Shown here one piece after another: positions 1 to 8,834 of a stretch of DNA of 64,000 nucleotides. This stretch comes from Fictibacillus nanhaiensis (GTDB lineage: Bacteria > Bacillota > Bacilli > Bacillales > Fictibacillaceae). Position 1 is the stretch's first letter. Each line of letters starts with the position of its first letter. The notes beneath the pieces are model-generated. The model saw nothing but the letters and a program-made list of their open reading frames with translations. It did no database searches and had not been told where the DNA came from. The position numbers and the translations under genes were made by a program. Location: positions 806,001 through 870,000 of the forward strand of contig JAEACG010000001.1 in assembly GCA_016401345.1 (NCBI GenBank), written 5' to 3'.

Positions 1-40
1 CATATTTTCGCTGAACGGGTTGTTGTCCATCAATTCTCAT
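1..40 (-). CDS. 5' end of an unidentified gene, cut by the window edge
   Basis: An ATG at 40-38 lies in an ATGA overlap with the stop of the 86-aa gene upstream, and an AGGTGA ribosome site precedes it by four bases. Only about 13 codons are visible, beginning MRIDGQQPV, so no family can be assigned. A second ATG at 30-28 opens another frame but is badly placed relative to the ribosome site. The overlap suggests translational coupling with the preceding gene. Confidence 0.4.
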   Translation of the reverse strand, partial: MRIDGQQPVQRKY

Positions 41-297
41 GATTTCACCTCTTCTGTGTATTGAAATGTGCCAAGCCATTTCCATTGATCATCATAATCC
101 AAGTTGTCCAACAGTCGGAAGAACAATTCTTGTCCTGATGTATCCCATTTTACTTCGAACTCATTTCCGTTTTCTTTATCCTTACAAAAAGAATGAATCC
201 ACTGTGAAGTAAACAAGTAAGGCGTAAACTGTTCAAAGTCTAATAGATGTTTCTCTAACAATTGAATGACATCATCATGTGTAAGTTTATGCATCAT
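37..297 (-). CDS. Uncharacterised 86-aa acidic protein
   Basis: I do not recognise this protein. It is small, acidic and rich in aromatic residues (several Trp and Phe), with no signal peptide or membrane segment, so it is probably cytoplasmic. It begins with two consecutive ATG codons behind an AAAGGA ribosome site. Its stop codon overlaps the start of the next minus-strand gene (ATGA), which continues off the left edge, so the two are likely co-translated. The divergent neighbour is a permease at 538. The gene is supported mainly by its ribosome site and the coupled overlap. Confidence 0.6.
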   Translation of the reverse strand: MMHKLTHDDVIQLLEKHLLDFEQFTPYLFTSQWIHSFCKDKENGNEFEVKWDTSGQELFFRLLDNLDYDDQWKWLGTFQYTEEVKS

Positions 298-537
298 TAG
301 AATCGTCCTTTGTTTGTGGTCGTCTTAACCTGTATCTATATAATTCGGCCACTACCATTTTTTTGAGGGTATACAAATAAAATAATTCACATTTTTTTCT
401 AATGTTCGTTATCAATACTTTCTTGCTTTATGGAGTTTTACCCGCTATACCTACATTTATAAACATCTTTCCTTTCTACGAATCAAGTGAAAGGTCTATA
501 ATGAATAGTGACGAAATACATAACAGAAGGTGTTTAC

Positions 538-1839
538 ATGAAATTAACGTTTTCTTCTCTTCAATGGATGGTTTTTATCCTTGCGGGTAGTTTAGTAGCT
601 CCTATCGCTATTGGTGATGCATTTGGAATGACACAAGCAGAGACTGCAGATCTTTTACAACGTTCATTCTTAATTATTGGAGTGTCTGCGATTCTGCAAG
701 CACTTTTCGGACATAAGCTTCCGATCAATGAAGGACCTGCTGGATTATGGTGGGGTGTTTTTACCGTTTACGCGGGGATTGTAGCTTCAGGGGCATTAAC
801 GGTTGCTGACGGGCTGCAGCAACTTACAGCGGGAATGCTGATCAGCGGCGTTCTTTTTCTACTGCTTGGAATGTTTCGCATCATAAGTTCGGTCAGAGCT
901 CTCTTTACTCCTTTAGTTACCGGCACTTACTTAATCCTTCTCGTCTCACAGTTGAGTGGTTCTTTTATTAAAGGTATGCTCGGGATTGGATATCTGCAGG
1001 AAGGTGCAGATAGCAAAGTGGCTCTCACATCACTCTTCATCTTAATTTTATCTATCGTTCTAGGAAAGTCTCGTGTGAAATGGTTAAGAAGTTATTCCAT
1101 CTTGATCTCTTTGTTACTTGGTTGGGGATTGTTCAGAATCTTGAACTTAACAAAAGAAACGATGCATAGCAATACGACTTTTGCTTTTCCAGAGTTACTA
1201 GCTTGGGGGATGCCAGAACTATCTTCCGGAACGATAATAACTTCTCTATTCGTAGGCATGCTCTTACTTACGAACATGGTAGCTAGTATTAACGTCGTCG
1301 AAAAAGCGTATGAAACAGAGAAAAAAGATTATGAACCTATCAATTATAATCGATCATCAATCATGATGGGTATAAACACGTGGATAGCTGGTCTATTTTC
1401 AGCAGTTGCAAGTGTACCCATCTCAGGTTCAGCAGGCTTTATACTAACTACAAAAATGTTCAGCAAACTAGCATTCATTATAGGAAACGCACTTATTATC
1501 TTGATTAGTTTTTTTCCGCCACTTACTTTTTTCTTTGCTGGTATTCCTGCTCCGGTAGGATATGCAACCATATTCCTCCCTTTTTCTAGTATGATTGGTT
1601 TAGCTTTCAAAGAATATAGATCCGAGCTAAAGTCGGAAAATAATCTCTTTATTATCAGTACTTCTCTTATGGTTGGAATCGGGAGTCTCTTCATTCCTGC
1701 TGCCGCTTTAAAAGAATGGCCAAATATTATCGTAACGCTATTAAGCAACGGCCTGATCATGGGGATGCTAACATGTATGATTCTTGAACAGTTCTATAAA
1801 CGAAGAAATTCGCATCAGCTTGTGCAGAAAGAAGACTAA
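538..1839 (+). CDS. NCS2-family purine/uracil/xanthine permease (YwdJ-like)
   Basis: This is a polytopic membrane protein of 433 aa with about twelve hydrophobic segments. The early stretch ILAGSLVAPIAIGDAFGM and the segment INEGPAGLWWG match the uracil/xanthine permease (NCS2) family, in which proton-coupled import of nucleobases is the known role. The closest Bacillus relative I recall is YwdJ, whose substrate is unproven. The start is taken at 538 because GAAGGTG lies seven bases upstream; the frame is open further upstream without a ribosome site. TATAAT at 497-502 is a possible -10, with a poor -35. No PurR box or guanine riboswitch is visible. A strong hairpin ends the gene. Substrate remains uncertain. 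Confidence 0.85.
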   Translation: MKLTFSSLQWMVFILAGSLVAPIAIGDAFGMTQAETADLLQRSFLIIGVSAILQALFGHKLPINEGPAGLWWGVFTVYAGIVASGALTVADGLQQLTAGMLISGVLFLLLGMFRIISSVRALFTPLVTGTYLILLVSQLSGSFIKGMLGIGYLQEGADSKVALTSLFILILSIVLGKSRVKWLRSYSILISLLLGWGLFRILNLTKETMHSNTTFAFPELLAWGMPELSSGTIITSLFVGMLLLTNMVASINVVEKAYETEKKDYEPINYNRSSIMMGINTWIAGLFSAVASVPISGSAGFILTTKMFSKLAFIIGNALIILISFFPPLTFFFAGIPAPVGYATIFLPFSSMIGLAFKEYRSELKSENNLFIISTSLMVGIGSLFIPAAALKEWPNIIVTLLSNGLIMGMLTCMILEQFYKRRNSHQLVQKED

Positions 1840-1844
1840 TAAAT

Positions 1845-1880
1845 AGAAAAGGGCTCCCTCATTGTAGGGAGCCCTTTTCT
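1845..1880. terminator. Bidirectional terminator between permease and hydrolase
   Basis: A perfect 15-bp inverted repeat (arms 1845-1859 and 1866-1880) with a six-base loop. It is A-rich on one side and T-rich on the other, so it can end both the plus-strand permease and the minus-strand hydrolase that converge here. Confidence 0.92.
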
Positions 1881-1885
1881 AGCAA

Positions 1886-2770
1886 TCATCTAAAAGATCT
1901 CTCTGAAACAGGTATTTCCGAGTGAAACTTTAATATGGCCGCTGCTAGTTCTTTGGCATGATCAAACATCATTAGATGTGTTGAATTAGGGATAATCACA
2001 GTCTCACTGTAAGGCAATCCCACCTTTGCCTGACCAATGAACTTTAATGATTGTTGGAAATGTCCTTCATTTTCTGCGGGTAGAAATAGAACAGGCGATT
2101 GAACCTTCTTATACCAAGTTAAGAAATCTATATAATAGATTTCGGATATAATCTTCTGCATCGTTTGGCCTGTAGTAATATTACCTACTTTTCCGTTCTC
2201 TTTCATGCGTGGTTCATATTCTGCTACATAATTGGCCCGTTCCTTATTCCATGGCAACCATTGCTCTCTATAGACCTGTTGAAATTCTTCTATCGATTCG
2301 TAATCCGGATCTAGTTGTCCTTCAAATTTAGCAAGGTGCTCTTCTAACGTCTCATCATTAAGACCATTCTCACCTGTATCGTTAATGATCGCGCCGTCTA
2401 TGTTTGCGAGTGACAGAACTCTATCCTGACGCATCGCTGTAAAATACAACCCTACCATACACCCGTAAGAGCTTCCTACAAGATGTGATTTTTCAATCTC
2501 AAAATGATTCATTACACTTTCTAAATCCTTCGCGGTATCCTCGAAAGAATATCCATAATCGGGTTGATCAGATTTCCCATGTCCACGAAGATCATAACTT
2601 ATTATTCTATAATGATCTCTCAAGAATGGAATTACTGGATTCCAGGCTTTCACTGTACCACCAAGATAGTGAATTAAAATCAACGGATTCCCCAAACCGC
2701 CATAATCATAACCTGTAAGCATTGTTCCATCATGTGATTGTATCTTATGTTGATCAAACGGAATATCCAT
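1886..2770 (-). CDS. Alpha/beta hydrolase
   Basis: This 294-aa cytoplasmic protein has the alpha/beta hydrolase fold signature. The strand-turn LILIHYLGG near residue 30 gives the oxyanion region, DLRGHGKS lies near residue 60, and the nucleophile elbow GSSYG places the catalytic Ser near residue 101. The likely catalytic His is in NSTHLM near residue 266. The substrate cannot be predicted; such proteins include esterases, epoxide or haloalkane hydrolases and peptidases. Its ATG directly follows the TAG stop of the MazG-like gene, so the two form a tight operon. Confidence 0.85.
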   Translation of the reverse strand: MDIPFDQHKIQSHDGTMLTGYDYGGLGNPLILIHYLGGTVKAWNPVIPFLRDHYRIISYDLRGHGKSDQPDYGYSFEDTAKDLESVMNHFEIEKSHLVGSSYGCMVGLYFTAMRQDRVLSLANIDGAIINDTGENGLNDETLEEHLAKFEGQLDPDYESIEEFQQVYREQWLPWNKERANYVAEYEPRMKENGKVGNITTGQTMQKIISEIYYIDFLTWYKKVQSPVLFLPAENEGHFQQSLKFIGQAKVGLPYSETVIIPNSTHLMMFDHAKELAAAILKFHSEIPVSERSFR

Positions 2771-3166
2771 CTATTTCACCTCCTCTTTCATCCGCTTCTG
2801 TAAATTTGATTTTGAACGAGTATTGATTTCGTTCAGTTTATTTCGAATATCTTGTTCGATATCTCTTTGGAAGAACGTTGCAAACTTGCAAAGATAAGCA
2901 ATACTGTCAGCAATTTCTTTCCCAATATCTTCAGCAACTTCTTCCTTTGCGAGTTTAAAAGCCTTCTCCCCTTCAACACCTTCTTCTTTCATCTCATACG
3001 CTCTATTTAACATTCTTCTTAATTCTTCAGCAATCTCCGCTATCTCTGTTGTTAATAGCATGTGATTTAGCAAAAGGGATTCCGTGCTTTTGCCAGCACC
3101 ATCTTGACTAATCTCCCATCCTTTTTGCAGTTGAAAATCCTCTAACTCTTTATGCATGCTTTTCAT
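2771..3166 (-). CDS. MazG-like nucleotide pyrophosphohydrolase
   Basis: This 131-aa protein is mostly helical. It carries the two acidic helices of the all-alpha NTP pyrophosphatase superfamily: EIAEIAEELRR near residue 42, and EEVAEDIGKEIADSIAYL near residue 80, whose E/D residues would bind Mg2+. Family members hydrolyse non-canonical or excess NTPs to NMP and PPi, and the size fits the single-domain MazG-like group. The start at 3166 has GGAGGGG nine bases upstream. It is first in a two-gene operon with the alpha/beta hydrolase, whose ATG abuts this stop codon. The nucleotide preference cannot be read from the sequence. Confidence 0.85.
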   Translation of the reverse strand: MKSMHKELEDFQLQKGWEISQDGAGKSTESLLLNHMLLTTEIAEIAEELRRMLNRAYEMKEEGVEGEKAFKLAKEEVAEDIGKEIADSIAYLCKFATFFQRDIEQDIRNKLNEINTRSKSNLQKRMKEEVK

Positions 3167-3232
3167 GATTTACAACCCCTCCGTTTACACCATTCTTTCT
3201 ACGTAATTCTCCACAATTTTACATAAACCTTT

Positions 3233-3260
3233 TTTACAATCAATAAATGTAGGTTATAAT
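3233..3260 (+). promoter_or_regulatory. Sigma-A promoter of the DUF402 gene
   Basis: TTTACA at 3233-3238 and TATAAT at 3255-3260 are separated by 16 bp, upstream of the ATG at 3284. A GGAGG ribosome site lies between the -10 and the start. Confidence 0.65.
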
Positions 3261-3283
3261 ATTACCGGATATGGAGGTTCACT

Positions 3284-3832
3284 ATGGAACATAAAACAGC
3301 AGATCGGCCAAATTGGAAAAGAGTAACAGACAAACATTTTGAAGTAACGCATAAAGAAAGTTCTTGCTTTAAAGGGAAAGTTACAGCGATTCATTTGAAG
3401 CAAGTTTCTGAACCATTAGTTGTAAACTATAAAGAGAATAAGATATGTATTGCTGACTCTGGCTATACATGGATGCAACATTTTCCTGAGGGAGAAAAAT
3501 ACACGATCACCACGGTATTGGACGATAACGGCGAGGTTGTACAATTCTATATTGATATGTGTGGGGATCATGGAGTTGATGATAGAGGTATACCTTGGTT
3601 TGATGACCTTTATTTAGATATCGTTATTCTTCCTGACAAAGAGCTCTTTCTTTTAGATGATGATGAATTGATGAAAGCCTTTCAAAAAGGGGATATCAAT
3701 GAAGAGCAAATGAAACTTGCACATGAAACGGCTCAAAAGATTATTTCAATGCATAAAGAAGGCAAGTTTGAACAACTAGAAACATGCATTGAGCATGCTA
3801 CAGAATGGAAACAAGCAAAAAAATTTTCTTAA
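3284..3832 (+). CDS. DUF402-family protein
   Basis: This 182-aa soluble protein carries the DUF402 core, seen in the stretches YTITTVLDDNGEVVQFYIDM, WFDDLYLDIVILPD and the C-terminal LAHETAQKIISM helix. Characterised relatives include a nucleoside tri-/diphosphate phosphatase in staphylococci and the Bacillus YgaC group; I infer a phosphatase- or RNA-related role but cannot decide between them. The acidic cluster D90-D113 region could bind metal. The gene is monocistronic, between its own promoter and a hairpin shared with the convergent gene. Confidence 0.78.
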   Translation: MEHKTADRPNWKRVTDKHFEVTHKESSCFKGKVTAIHLKQVSEPLVVNYKENKICIADSGYTWMQHFPEGEKYTITTVLDDNGEVVQFYIDMCGDHGVDDRGIPWFDDLYLDIVILPDKELFLLDDDELMKAFQKGDINEEQMKLAHETAQKIISMHKEGKFEQLETCIEHATEWKQAKKFS

Positions 3833-3850
3833 TCAAAGAGATTATTAAAA

Positions 3851-3875
3851 AACCAGAGGGCATATCCCTCTGGTT
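3851..3875. terminator. Bidirectional terminator
   Basis: AACCAGAGGG and its perfect complement (3866-3875) enclose a five-base loop. The hairpin sits between two convergent genes. Confidence 0.85.
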
Positions 3876-3879
3876 TCAT

Positions 3880-4116
3880 CTATTTGTTCATATTGTTGTT
3901 TTTCTCTAAAAAACGCAAAGCATCCTCTACTTCATCTAACACTTGTGATCCGATGATTCCCTCTTCCTCATCTAAGAAAGTGACTTGGAAATAACCACTT
4001 TCTCCTTGTGGAACATACCGCATTCTAACAAGTTCAGGCTGCTGATCTTCTTCTCTCCAAAACTCCAATTCTTGTTCTGGATTGTTCATCAATTTTTCTA
4101 TTTGATCACTATTCAT
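3880..4116 (-). CDS. Uncharacterised 78-aa acidic protein
   Basis: I do not recognise this protein. It is strongly acidic, with an EEDQQPE run and a DEEEG run, has no membrane segment and is likely cytoplasmic. It begins at an ATG with an AGAGGTG ribosome site and ends at the shared terminator. It has no operon partner, since the flanking minus-strand gene lies 117 bp upstream. Coding is supported by the ribosome site and a sensible composition only. Confidence 0.6.
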   Translation of the reverse strand: MNSDQIEKLMNNPEQELEFWREEDQQPELVRMRYVPQGESGYFQVTFLDEEEGIIGSQVLDEVEDALRFLEKNNNMNK

Positions 4117-4233
4117 CTGTAAGACACCTCTAGATTACTCTGATTAATTTAGTATATACATTTTTACCCTAAATAAAATCCTATAAACCATTAGCAGTAT
4201 ACGACATTTCCTGGGGAATATTGTCTATGTCTG

Positions 4234-4809
4234 TTATTGCATGTAAGGAGAAGTCCTAACCCATCGTGTTAAAGCTTCTTCTGTACTTATTATTTCCGCA
4301 AATTCTTGATGAAGGTGAGCAAGAGCAGACTCATGGACATCTTGAGCTGAGAACACTTTTTCATCATAAGAATGAATTTTAAATGCAGCAGTTGCATCAT
4401 GGATTAAAGACACTCCAAAACCGTAATTTGCTGCCATTCTTGTGGTTGTAGACACACAGTGGTTTGTTGTTAAACCTATTATCACAATGTGTTCGATACC
4501 CTCTTTTTCTAATGCGTCTTTAAGCTCTGTACCAATAAATGCACTATTAACATTCTTAATAAAAAGAAGTTCATCTTCTTTAGGTTCAAATCCTGTTTTC
4601 AACTGATAACCTAATTTTGAAGGATGCAATGGAGAGTGTTCATTTTCTGATTGGTGCTGGACATGAAAGACAGGCAATCCTACCTCTCGAAAGGCACCAA
4701 GTAATATAAGCATATTCACTTCAGCATTTGCATTATTTCGTTCTCCCCAGAAATCTGTTTCATCAAATCCTTTTTGAACATCAACAATAAGCAAACCTGC
4801 TTTTTTCAC
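4234..4809 (-). CDS. Isochorismatase-family cysteine hydrolase
   Basis: This 191-aa protein has the cysteine hydrolase triad of the isochorismatase/nicotinamidase superfamily: D10 in LLIVDVQKGF, K85 in LFIKNVNSAF, and C118 in GLTTNHCVSTT. The GLTTNHCV motif is typical. Members hydrolyse isochorismate, nicotinamide or N-carbamoyl compounds. The residue pattern around D10 is closer to the general YcaC/isochorismatase-like group than to PncA, so the substrate is unknown. It is monocistronic and cytoplasmic. Confidence 0.85.
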   Translation of the reverse strand: MKKAGLLIVDVQKGFDETDFWGERNNANAEVNMLILLGAFREVGLPVFHVQHQSENEHSPLHPSKLGYQLKTGFEPKEDELLFIKNVNSAFIGTELKDALEKEGIEHIVIIGLTTNHCVSTTTRMAANYGFGVSLIHDATAAFKIHSYDEKVFSAQDVHESALAHLHQEFAEIISTEEALTRWVRTSPYMQ

Positions 4810-4954
4810 ATTACAATCTCCTTATATTCAGACTGTGCTTCCTATTACATTACATTTTCGAGGTTACTTTAATTTTTCCTTCCGTACTATTTCTGATCTA
4901 AATCTCATATTTTGTAAGTACCTTAGACAAGCCACATGAAAAGGGGGGCACCCT

Positions 4955-5590
4955 TTGAACGAAATCATAATATTGAGTATTCATTTCGTTACGCTTGGTA
5001 TCAGTTTAGCTATTCCAATCGGCCCTGTTAAACTTGAGATGATTAAGCATGGATTATACGGTGGTTTTTGGCCATCTTGGCTCGTTGGAATCGGGGCAGT
5101 TTGTGCAGATATATTGTTTATGTCATTTATCTTCCTAGGACTCTCGCCTTTCCTACACGAGAGATGGATTACAGTCTGCATGTTGTTATTCGGTATTATG
5201 ATGCTTAGTTACTTAGGAATTTCAACAATTAGAAATTCCGTTACACCGTTGCCTTTATTCGAAGAAAATAAAAAAGACGTCAAAAAACCTTTTTGGACAG
5301 GTTTTGTCATCGCTCTTATGAATCCATATAATTTTATGTTTTGGTTTGGTGTTTATGGTGGTTCACTTCAAAGCATACCTTCTGCAACAAGTGAATTGTT
5401 AAAAATCGGGTTAAGTTTTTGTATAATAGTAGGAATTATTCTATGGAACCTTAACGTAGCCTTTACCGTTCATTTTTTTCGTACGCTCATTAATGATTTT
5501 ACAATAAGGTGGCTAGCAAGATTAGCAGGAATCGGTTTACTTGCCTTCTCTAGCTTCCTTACCTATAAATTATTCACATTGTTTTTATAA
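4955..5590 (+). CDS. LysE-family exporter
   Basis: This 211-aa membrane protein has about six hydrophobic segments and the LysE/RhtB signature near the N-terminus (SLAIPIGPVKLEMIKHGLYGG). Family members export amino acids or related metabolites across the cytoplasmic membrane. The start is a TTG at 4955 with a strong AAGGGGGG site seven bases upstream; no ATG fits. The exported compound cannot be predicted. The gene is monocistronic and ends at a strong hairpin. Confidence 0.82.
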   Translation: MNEIIILSIHFVTLGISLAIPIGPVKLEMIKHGLYGGFWPSWLVGIGAVCADILFMSFIFLGLSPFLHERWITVCMLLFGIMMLSYLGISTIRNSVTPLPLFEENKKDVKKPFWTGFVIALMNPYNFMFWFGVYGGSLQSIPSATSELLKIGLSFCIIVGIILWNLNVAFTVHFFRTLINDFTIRWLARLAGIGLLAFSSFLTYKLFTLFL

Positions 5591-5596
5591 ATCAAA

Positions 5597-5624
5597 AGGC
5601 GCTGCCTAAACATAGTCAGCGCCT
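5597..5624. terminator. Bidirectional terminator
   Basis: AGGCGCTG (5597-5604) pairs with CAGCGCCT (5617-5624) between the convergent LysE and YteA genes. The T-run on the plus side is short and interrupted. Confidence 0.72.
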
Positions 5625-5633
5625 CGTGTCTTT

Positions 5634-6362
5634 TTACTTGTCATACTTTTCTCTATCTGACTGCTTGTCCTCTTCCCTGTCCAACTCTTCTTCATATTCT
5701 TCATGATTTTTATTTTGAACAATACTTCTTTCTTTTCCAGTAATGTCAGTAGCAACAAAACTTTCATAATCTTCTACAAATCCTTCATCATCATCTGAAT
5801 CTTCATACATCTCGTTGTAGTCTCTCTTATCAGGATCAGTGAAGTCTGATGGAGTTTCACTCGTTCCATACTTGGCAACGGACTGCCATGTATCTTCTCC
5901 ATCAAAAAAAGTCGCATCCTTATTGTCATTGCTTCTTGTTTTATAATCAGGTCCAATTACCTCTTCTTCAATCGGACGATCATCTGATGAGTTTTGTGCA
6001 GGGCTATGTTCTTTACAATAAAGCGTATAAGGTACAATTTCTAACCGCTCTTTTAAAATATCTTGGCCACACGTTTTACAAACTCCGTAATCACCTGTCT
6101 CAATACTTTTTAAAGCTACATCTATATCTTCAAGTTCTTTTTCATGAAGATCATTTAACGCAATATCTTTTTCTTTTTCAAATAATTCAGTGCCAAGATC
6201 ACCAGGATGATTATCATAATTTGAAAGTTCACCTGTTGATTCTTTCGGAAATTCTGAATCATTACCAAATGAGTCGTTTCTTTCCCTCATTCCTTTTATC
6301 TCTTCTTTTCGTGATAATAAAATTTGCTTAAAATGGTCCATTTCTTGTGTAGATAATGCCAT
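5634..6362 (-). CDS. YteA-type TraR/DksA zinc-finger protein
   Basis: This 242-aa protein has an N-terminal coiled coil (residues 1-45, and ELFEKEKDIALNDLHEKEL near 58). A DksA/TraR-like zinc finger follows, with CKTCGQDI near residue 96 and a second half reduced to YCKEH (one Cys and a His instead of CxxC). A long acidic tail completes the protein. This layout matches the Bacillus YteA family, annotated as sporulation-associated, whose molecular role is unproven; DksA relatives act on RNA polymerase. The ATG has GGGAG nine bases upstream. No sigma-K-type promoter could be assigned in the upstream gap. Confidence 0.82.
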   Translation of the reverse strand: MALSTQEMDHFKQILLSRKEEIKGMRERNDSFGNDSEFPKESTGELSNYDNHPGDLGTELFEKEKDIALNDLHEKELEDIDVALKSIETGDYGVCKTCGQDILKERLEIVPYTLYCKEHSPAQNSSDDRPIEEEVIGPDYKTRSNDNKDATFFDGEDTWQSVAKYGTSETPSDFTDPDKRDYNEMYEDSDDDEGFVEDYESFVATDITGKERSIVQNKNHEEYEEELDREEDKQSDREKYDK

Positions 6363-6664
6363 GATTCAATCTCCCTTCCTACTTCCGTATACCATTTCAT
6401 ACCCGTTATTACTAATAATTATCCATCCTGTGTATTTTGCACCACTATCATACATGCTATACTTAGTGCCAAACCTTCTTGTTCTCCAGTCAATTACTAT
6501 CAATAATTTTCATTTCTTCTGAACCCATAACTCATAAATGAAGCGTAATACCTAGTTATTATCAAAAAATGTTAAAAAGTGTTGAAAAATCGCTTTTTTT
6601 CCAACTTTTTGTAAGGTATGCTAATAATATCTTTTAAAAGTCATAGTAAGAAAGGCGGGGGAAC
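6363..6664. other. 302-bp divergent intergenic region
   Basis: This gap separates the divergent yteA-type and HD-GYP genes. It holds a 13-bp palindrome, TTATTA-C-TAATAA, at 6406-6418, about 45 bp from the yteA start. The plus side near 6600-6640 is A/T-rich with several weak -10-like hexamers, but no clear sigma-A or alternative-sigma promoter. I see no small ORF with a ribosome site. Confidence 0.5.
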
Positions 6665-8161
6665 ATGAAGATATATGAGAATTTTGAAAAACGTTTATTA
6701 AAAAATTACGTGATTGGTTCAACCGCTGCCGTATTAGGAGTCGGAGGGGTATTTGTTTTTACCACACTCCGTTTATCAACCTTCGAATTTTTAGTTTTGT
6801 GTGGTATTCTCCTTATTTCTAGTATGATTATGTTTTCTCTTGAATTTGTTTTTTTCCGTATGCATACAGCCGTTTTTAAAAATTATTTCTCGAAACAACA
6901 ACCTGCCATACAGCTCGCAGAAAAAGCATATTTTCACGCGCACCATTTCCCGATAAGAACGGTTAAACGAATTCTTGGTCCACATTTATTTGGGTTATCT
7001 ATACCTGCACTATGTCTAACAGCTATTGCGATCTCGTCAGGTTATTTGTCACTACCCTATTATTACATGTATCTCGCATCACTCGGAGCTATCTTAGTGG
7101 CAGGTATGCATGCGATCATTGAATTCTTTTTGACGACGAAAGCTGTTCAGCCTGTGCTTCGAAACATTCAGGAAAGAACGCTTAAGGACCATGGGAAGAT
7201 ATTGTCTTTAGCAACCTCTAAACACATATCTATTCAACGAAAAATTCAATGGAGCACCTTATTTATTGGAACATTTCCATTGCTGTTGTTCGCACTCGCG
7301 AATCAAGTACGCTTATATCATTTATCCGCACCTGTAAACGGATCTTATTGGAGTTGGGCTTTCTTCATCTTATTGATCGGTATTTCTTTTGCTATCTATG
7401 GAGCATACTTATTGTTTAAAGATATTCAACAGCCTATGAACGAACTTCAAACAGGCATGCATGAGGTCCGCACTGGAAATTCTAATGCGAAAGTCAACGA
7501 TCTGTATTCAGATGAGTTCTCTAAACTTATAAAAGGCTTTAATCATATGGCTCAAGCTATACAATCTCGTGAACATGAAAATAAACAGCTGCTCGAAAGT
7601 TTTTTCGCGACGATGGCTGCCACTTTGGATGCACGTGATCCTTACACAGCGGGGCATAGCTTACGAGTTGCCGATTATGCAATGAAGATCGGTCAGATGG
7701 CAGGACTGCCGTTTCAACAATTGGTACAACTTCGAAAAGCAGCTCTTTTACATGATATAGGAAAAATCGGTATACCCGATGTCGTCTTATTGAAAGAATC
7801 TAAATTAACTTCAGAAGAATTTGAACAAATAAAAAAGCATCCAGTAATAGGTGCTGACATCCTAGCGCAAGTTCAGCCTTATGATGCGATGCAACCACTG
7901 CTTCCTGGTGTTCGTTATCATCATGAACGCTATGATGGTAACGGCTATCCTGAACAGCTAGCTGGAGAAAACATCCCTATTTTCGGAAGAATCATTGCTG
8001 TAGCAGATGCTTATGATGCGATGACATCTGATAGACCATACCGGAAAGGGATGACCCATGAAAAAGCATTGGCTATCTTAGAGGATGGAAAAGGTACACA
8101 ATGGGATCCATACTTAACCCAACTATTTATAGAAGAGATGTCGTTAAAATCTATTTCTTAA
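6665..8161 (+). CDS. Membrane HD-GYP phosphodiesterase with HAMP domain
   Basis: This 498-aa protein has about six hydrophobic segments in residues 15-250, a HAMP-like linker (about 250-305) and a C-terminal HD-GYP domain. The metal-binding H331, the HD pair H363-D364 in LLHDIGKIGIPD, H419-H420 in YHHERYDGNGYP and the ADAYDAMTSDRPYR segment are all present. HD-GYP enzymes degrade cyclic dinucleotides, mostly c-di-GMP, so I infer a membrane-signal-controlled c-di-GMP phosphodiesterase. The start has GGCGGGGG upstream. A GNAT gene follows after 15 bp and is likely cotranscribed. Confidence 0.88.
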   Translation: MKIYENFEKRLLKNYVIGSTAAVLGVGGVFVFTTLRLSTFEFLVLCGILLISSMIMFSLEFVFFRMHTAVFKNYFSKQQPAIQLAEKAYFHAHHFPIRTVKRILGPHLFGLSIPALCLTAIAISSGYLSLPYYYMYLASLGAILVAGMHAIIEFFLTTKAVQPVLRNIQERTLKDHGKILSLATSKHISIQRKIQWSTLFIGTFPLLLFALANQVRLYHLSAPVNGSYWSWAFFILLIGISFAIYGAYLLFKDIQQPMNELQTGMHEVRTGNSNAKVNDLYSDEFSKLIKGFNHMAQAIQSREHENKQLLESFFATMAATLDARDPYTAGHSLRVADYAMKIGQMAGLPFQQLVQLRKAALLHDIGKIGIPDVVLLKESKLTSEEFEQIKKHPVIGADILAQVQPYDAMQPLLPGVRYHHERYDGNGYPEQLAGENIPIFGRIIAVADAYDAMTSDRPYRKGMTHEKALAILEDGKGTQWDPYLTQLFIEEMSLKSIS

Positions 8162-8176
8162 TACAGGAGGTAATTA

Positions 8177-8755
8177 TTGAATACATACGATCATTTTCCA
8201 GTCATTGAAACCGATAGGCTAAGACTAAGACCTGTTATTCAATCAGATGTAAAGGAAATATACGAAACCTTCTCTGATGGTGACGCACTTCAATTCTATG
8301 GGATGGAACCTTTAAAAACAGAGGAAGAAGCTTATGAGCTTATTCAAGCGTTCGAAAAAGGATTTACAACAGGAAGCTCCATCCGTTGGGGAATCATTCT
8401 AAAAGAACAAGATAAACTCATCGGAACATGCGGATTTCATAATTGGAGCAAATCAGACAGAAGAACAGAACTCGGCTATGAACTAAATCGTGCATATTGG
8501 CATAATGGATTCATGAATGAAGCATTACGAGCGATTCTTCATTATGGTTTCAATGGGATCGAATTTAACAGAATTGCTGCTGTGATCAGACCGGAAAACA
8601 ATTCTTCACGCTCACTTGTAACTAAACTTGGTTTTCAAGAAGAAGCATTACTTCACGAACACCAAAGAGTTGGAGATCATTATTATGATATGTACATCTA
8701 TTCCTTACTAAAAAAGAACGCTGATCTATATGGACAAGAAGCTAAGAGTATTTAG
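8177..8755 (+). CDS. GNAT-family (RimJ/RimL-type) acetyltransferase
   Basis: This 192-aa protein opens with TDRLRLRPV, typical of the ribosomal-protein N-acetyltransferase subgroup. Further on it has the acetyl-CoA-binding region ELGYELNRAYWHNGFMNEA and RPENNSSRSLVTKLGF. Members acetylate protein N-termini or small amines; the acceptor is unknown here. The start is a TTG with GGAGG seven bases upstream. It lies 15 bp after the HD-GYP gene, so it is probably in the same transcript. Its stop codon sits inside the terminator stem. Confidence 0.87.
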   Translation: MNTYDHFPVIETDRLRLRPVIQSDVKEIYETFSDGDALQFYGMEPLKTEEEAYELIQAFEKGFTTGSSIRWGIILKEQDKLIGTCGFHNWSKSDRRTELGYELNRAYWHNGFMNEALRAILHYGFNGIEFNRIAAVIRPENNSSRSLVTKLGFQEEALLHEHQRVGDHYYDMYIYSLLKKNADLYGQEAKSI

Positions 8756-8759
8756 CTTC
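8738..8759 (+). terminator. Terminator overlapping the GNAT stop codon
   Basis: GAAGCTAA (8738-8745) and TTAGCTTC (8752-8759) form an eight-bp stem with a six-base loop, followed by a run of eight T. The TAG stop is inside the right arm. Confidence 0.9.
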
Positions 8760-8834
8760 TTTTTTTCTTTTCTACGTAATAGGTTTCAAAATAGCTTACT
8801 AGAGGTATGAAAAGGAAAAAGGAGGTATTCGAGA

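Noticed and set aside
402-590. 62-aa plus-strand ORF ahead of the NCS2 permease
   Set aside because: No ribosome site, unlikely composition, and it overlaps the well-supported permease start at 538 in another frame.
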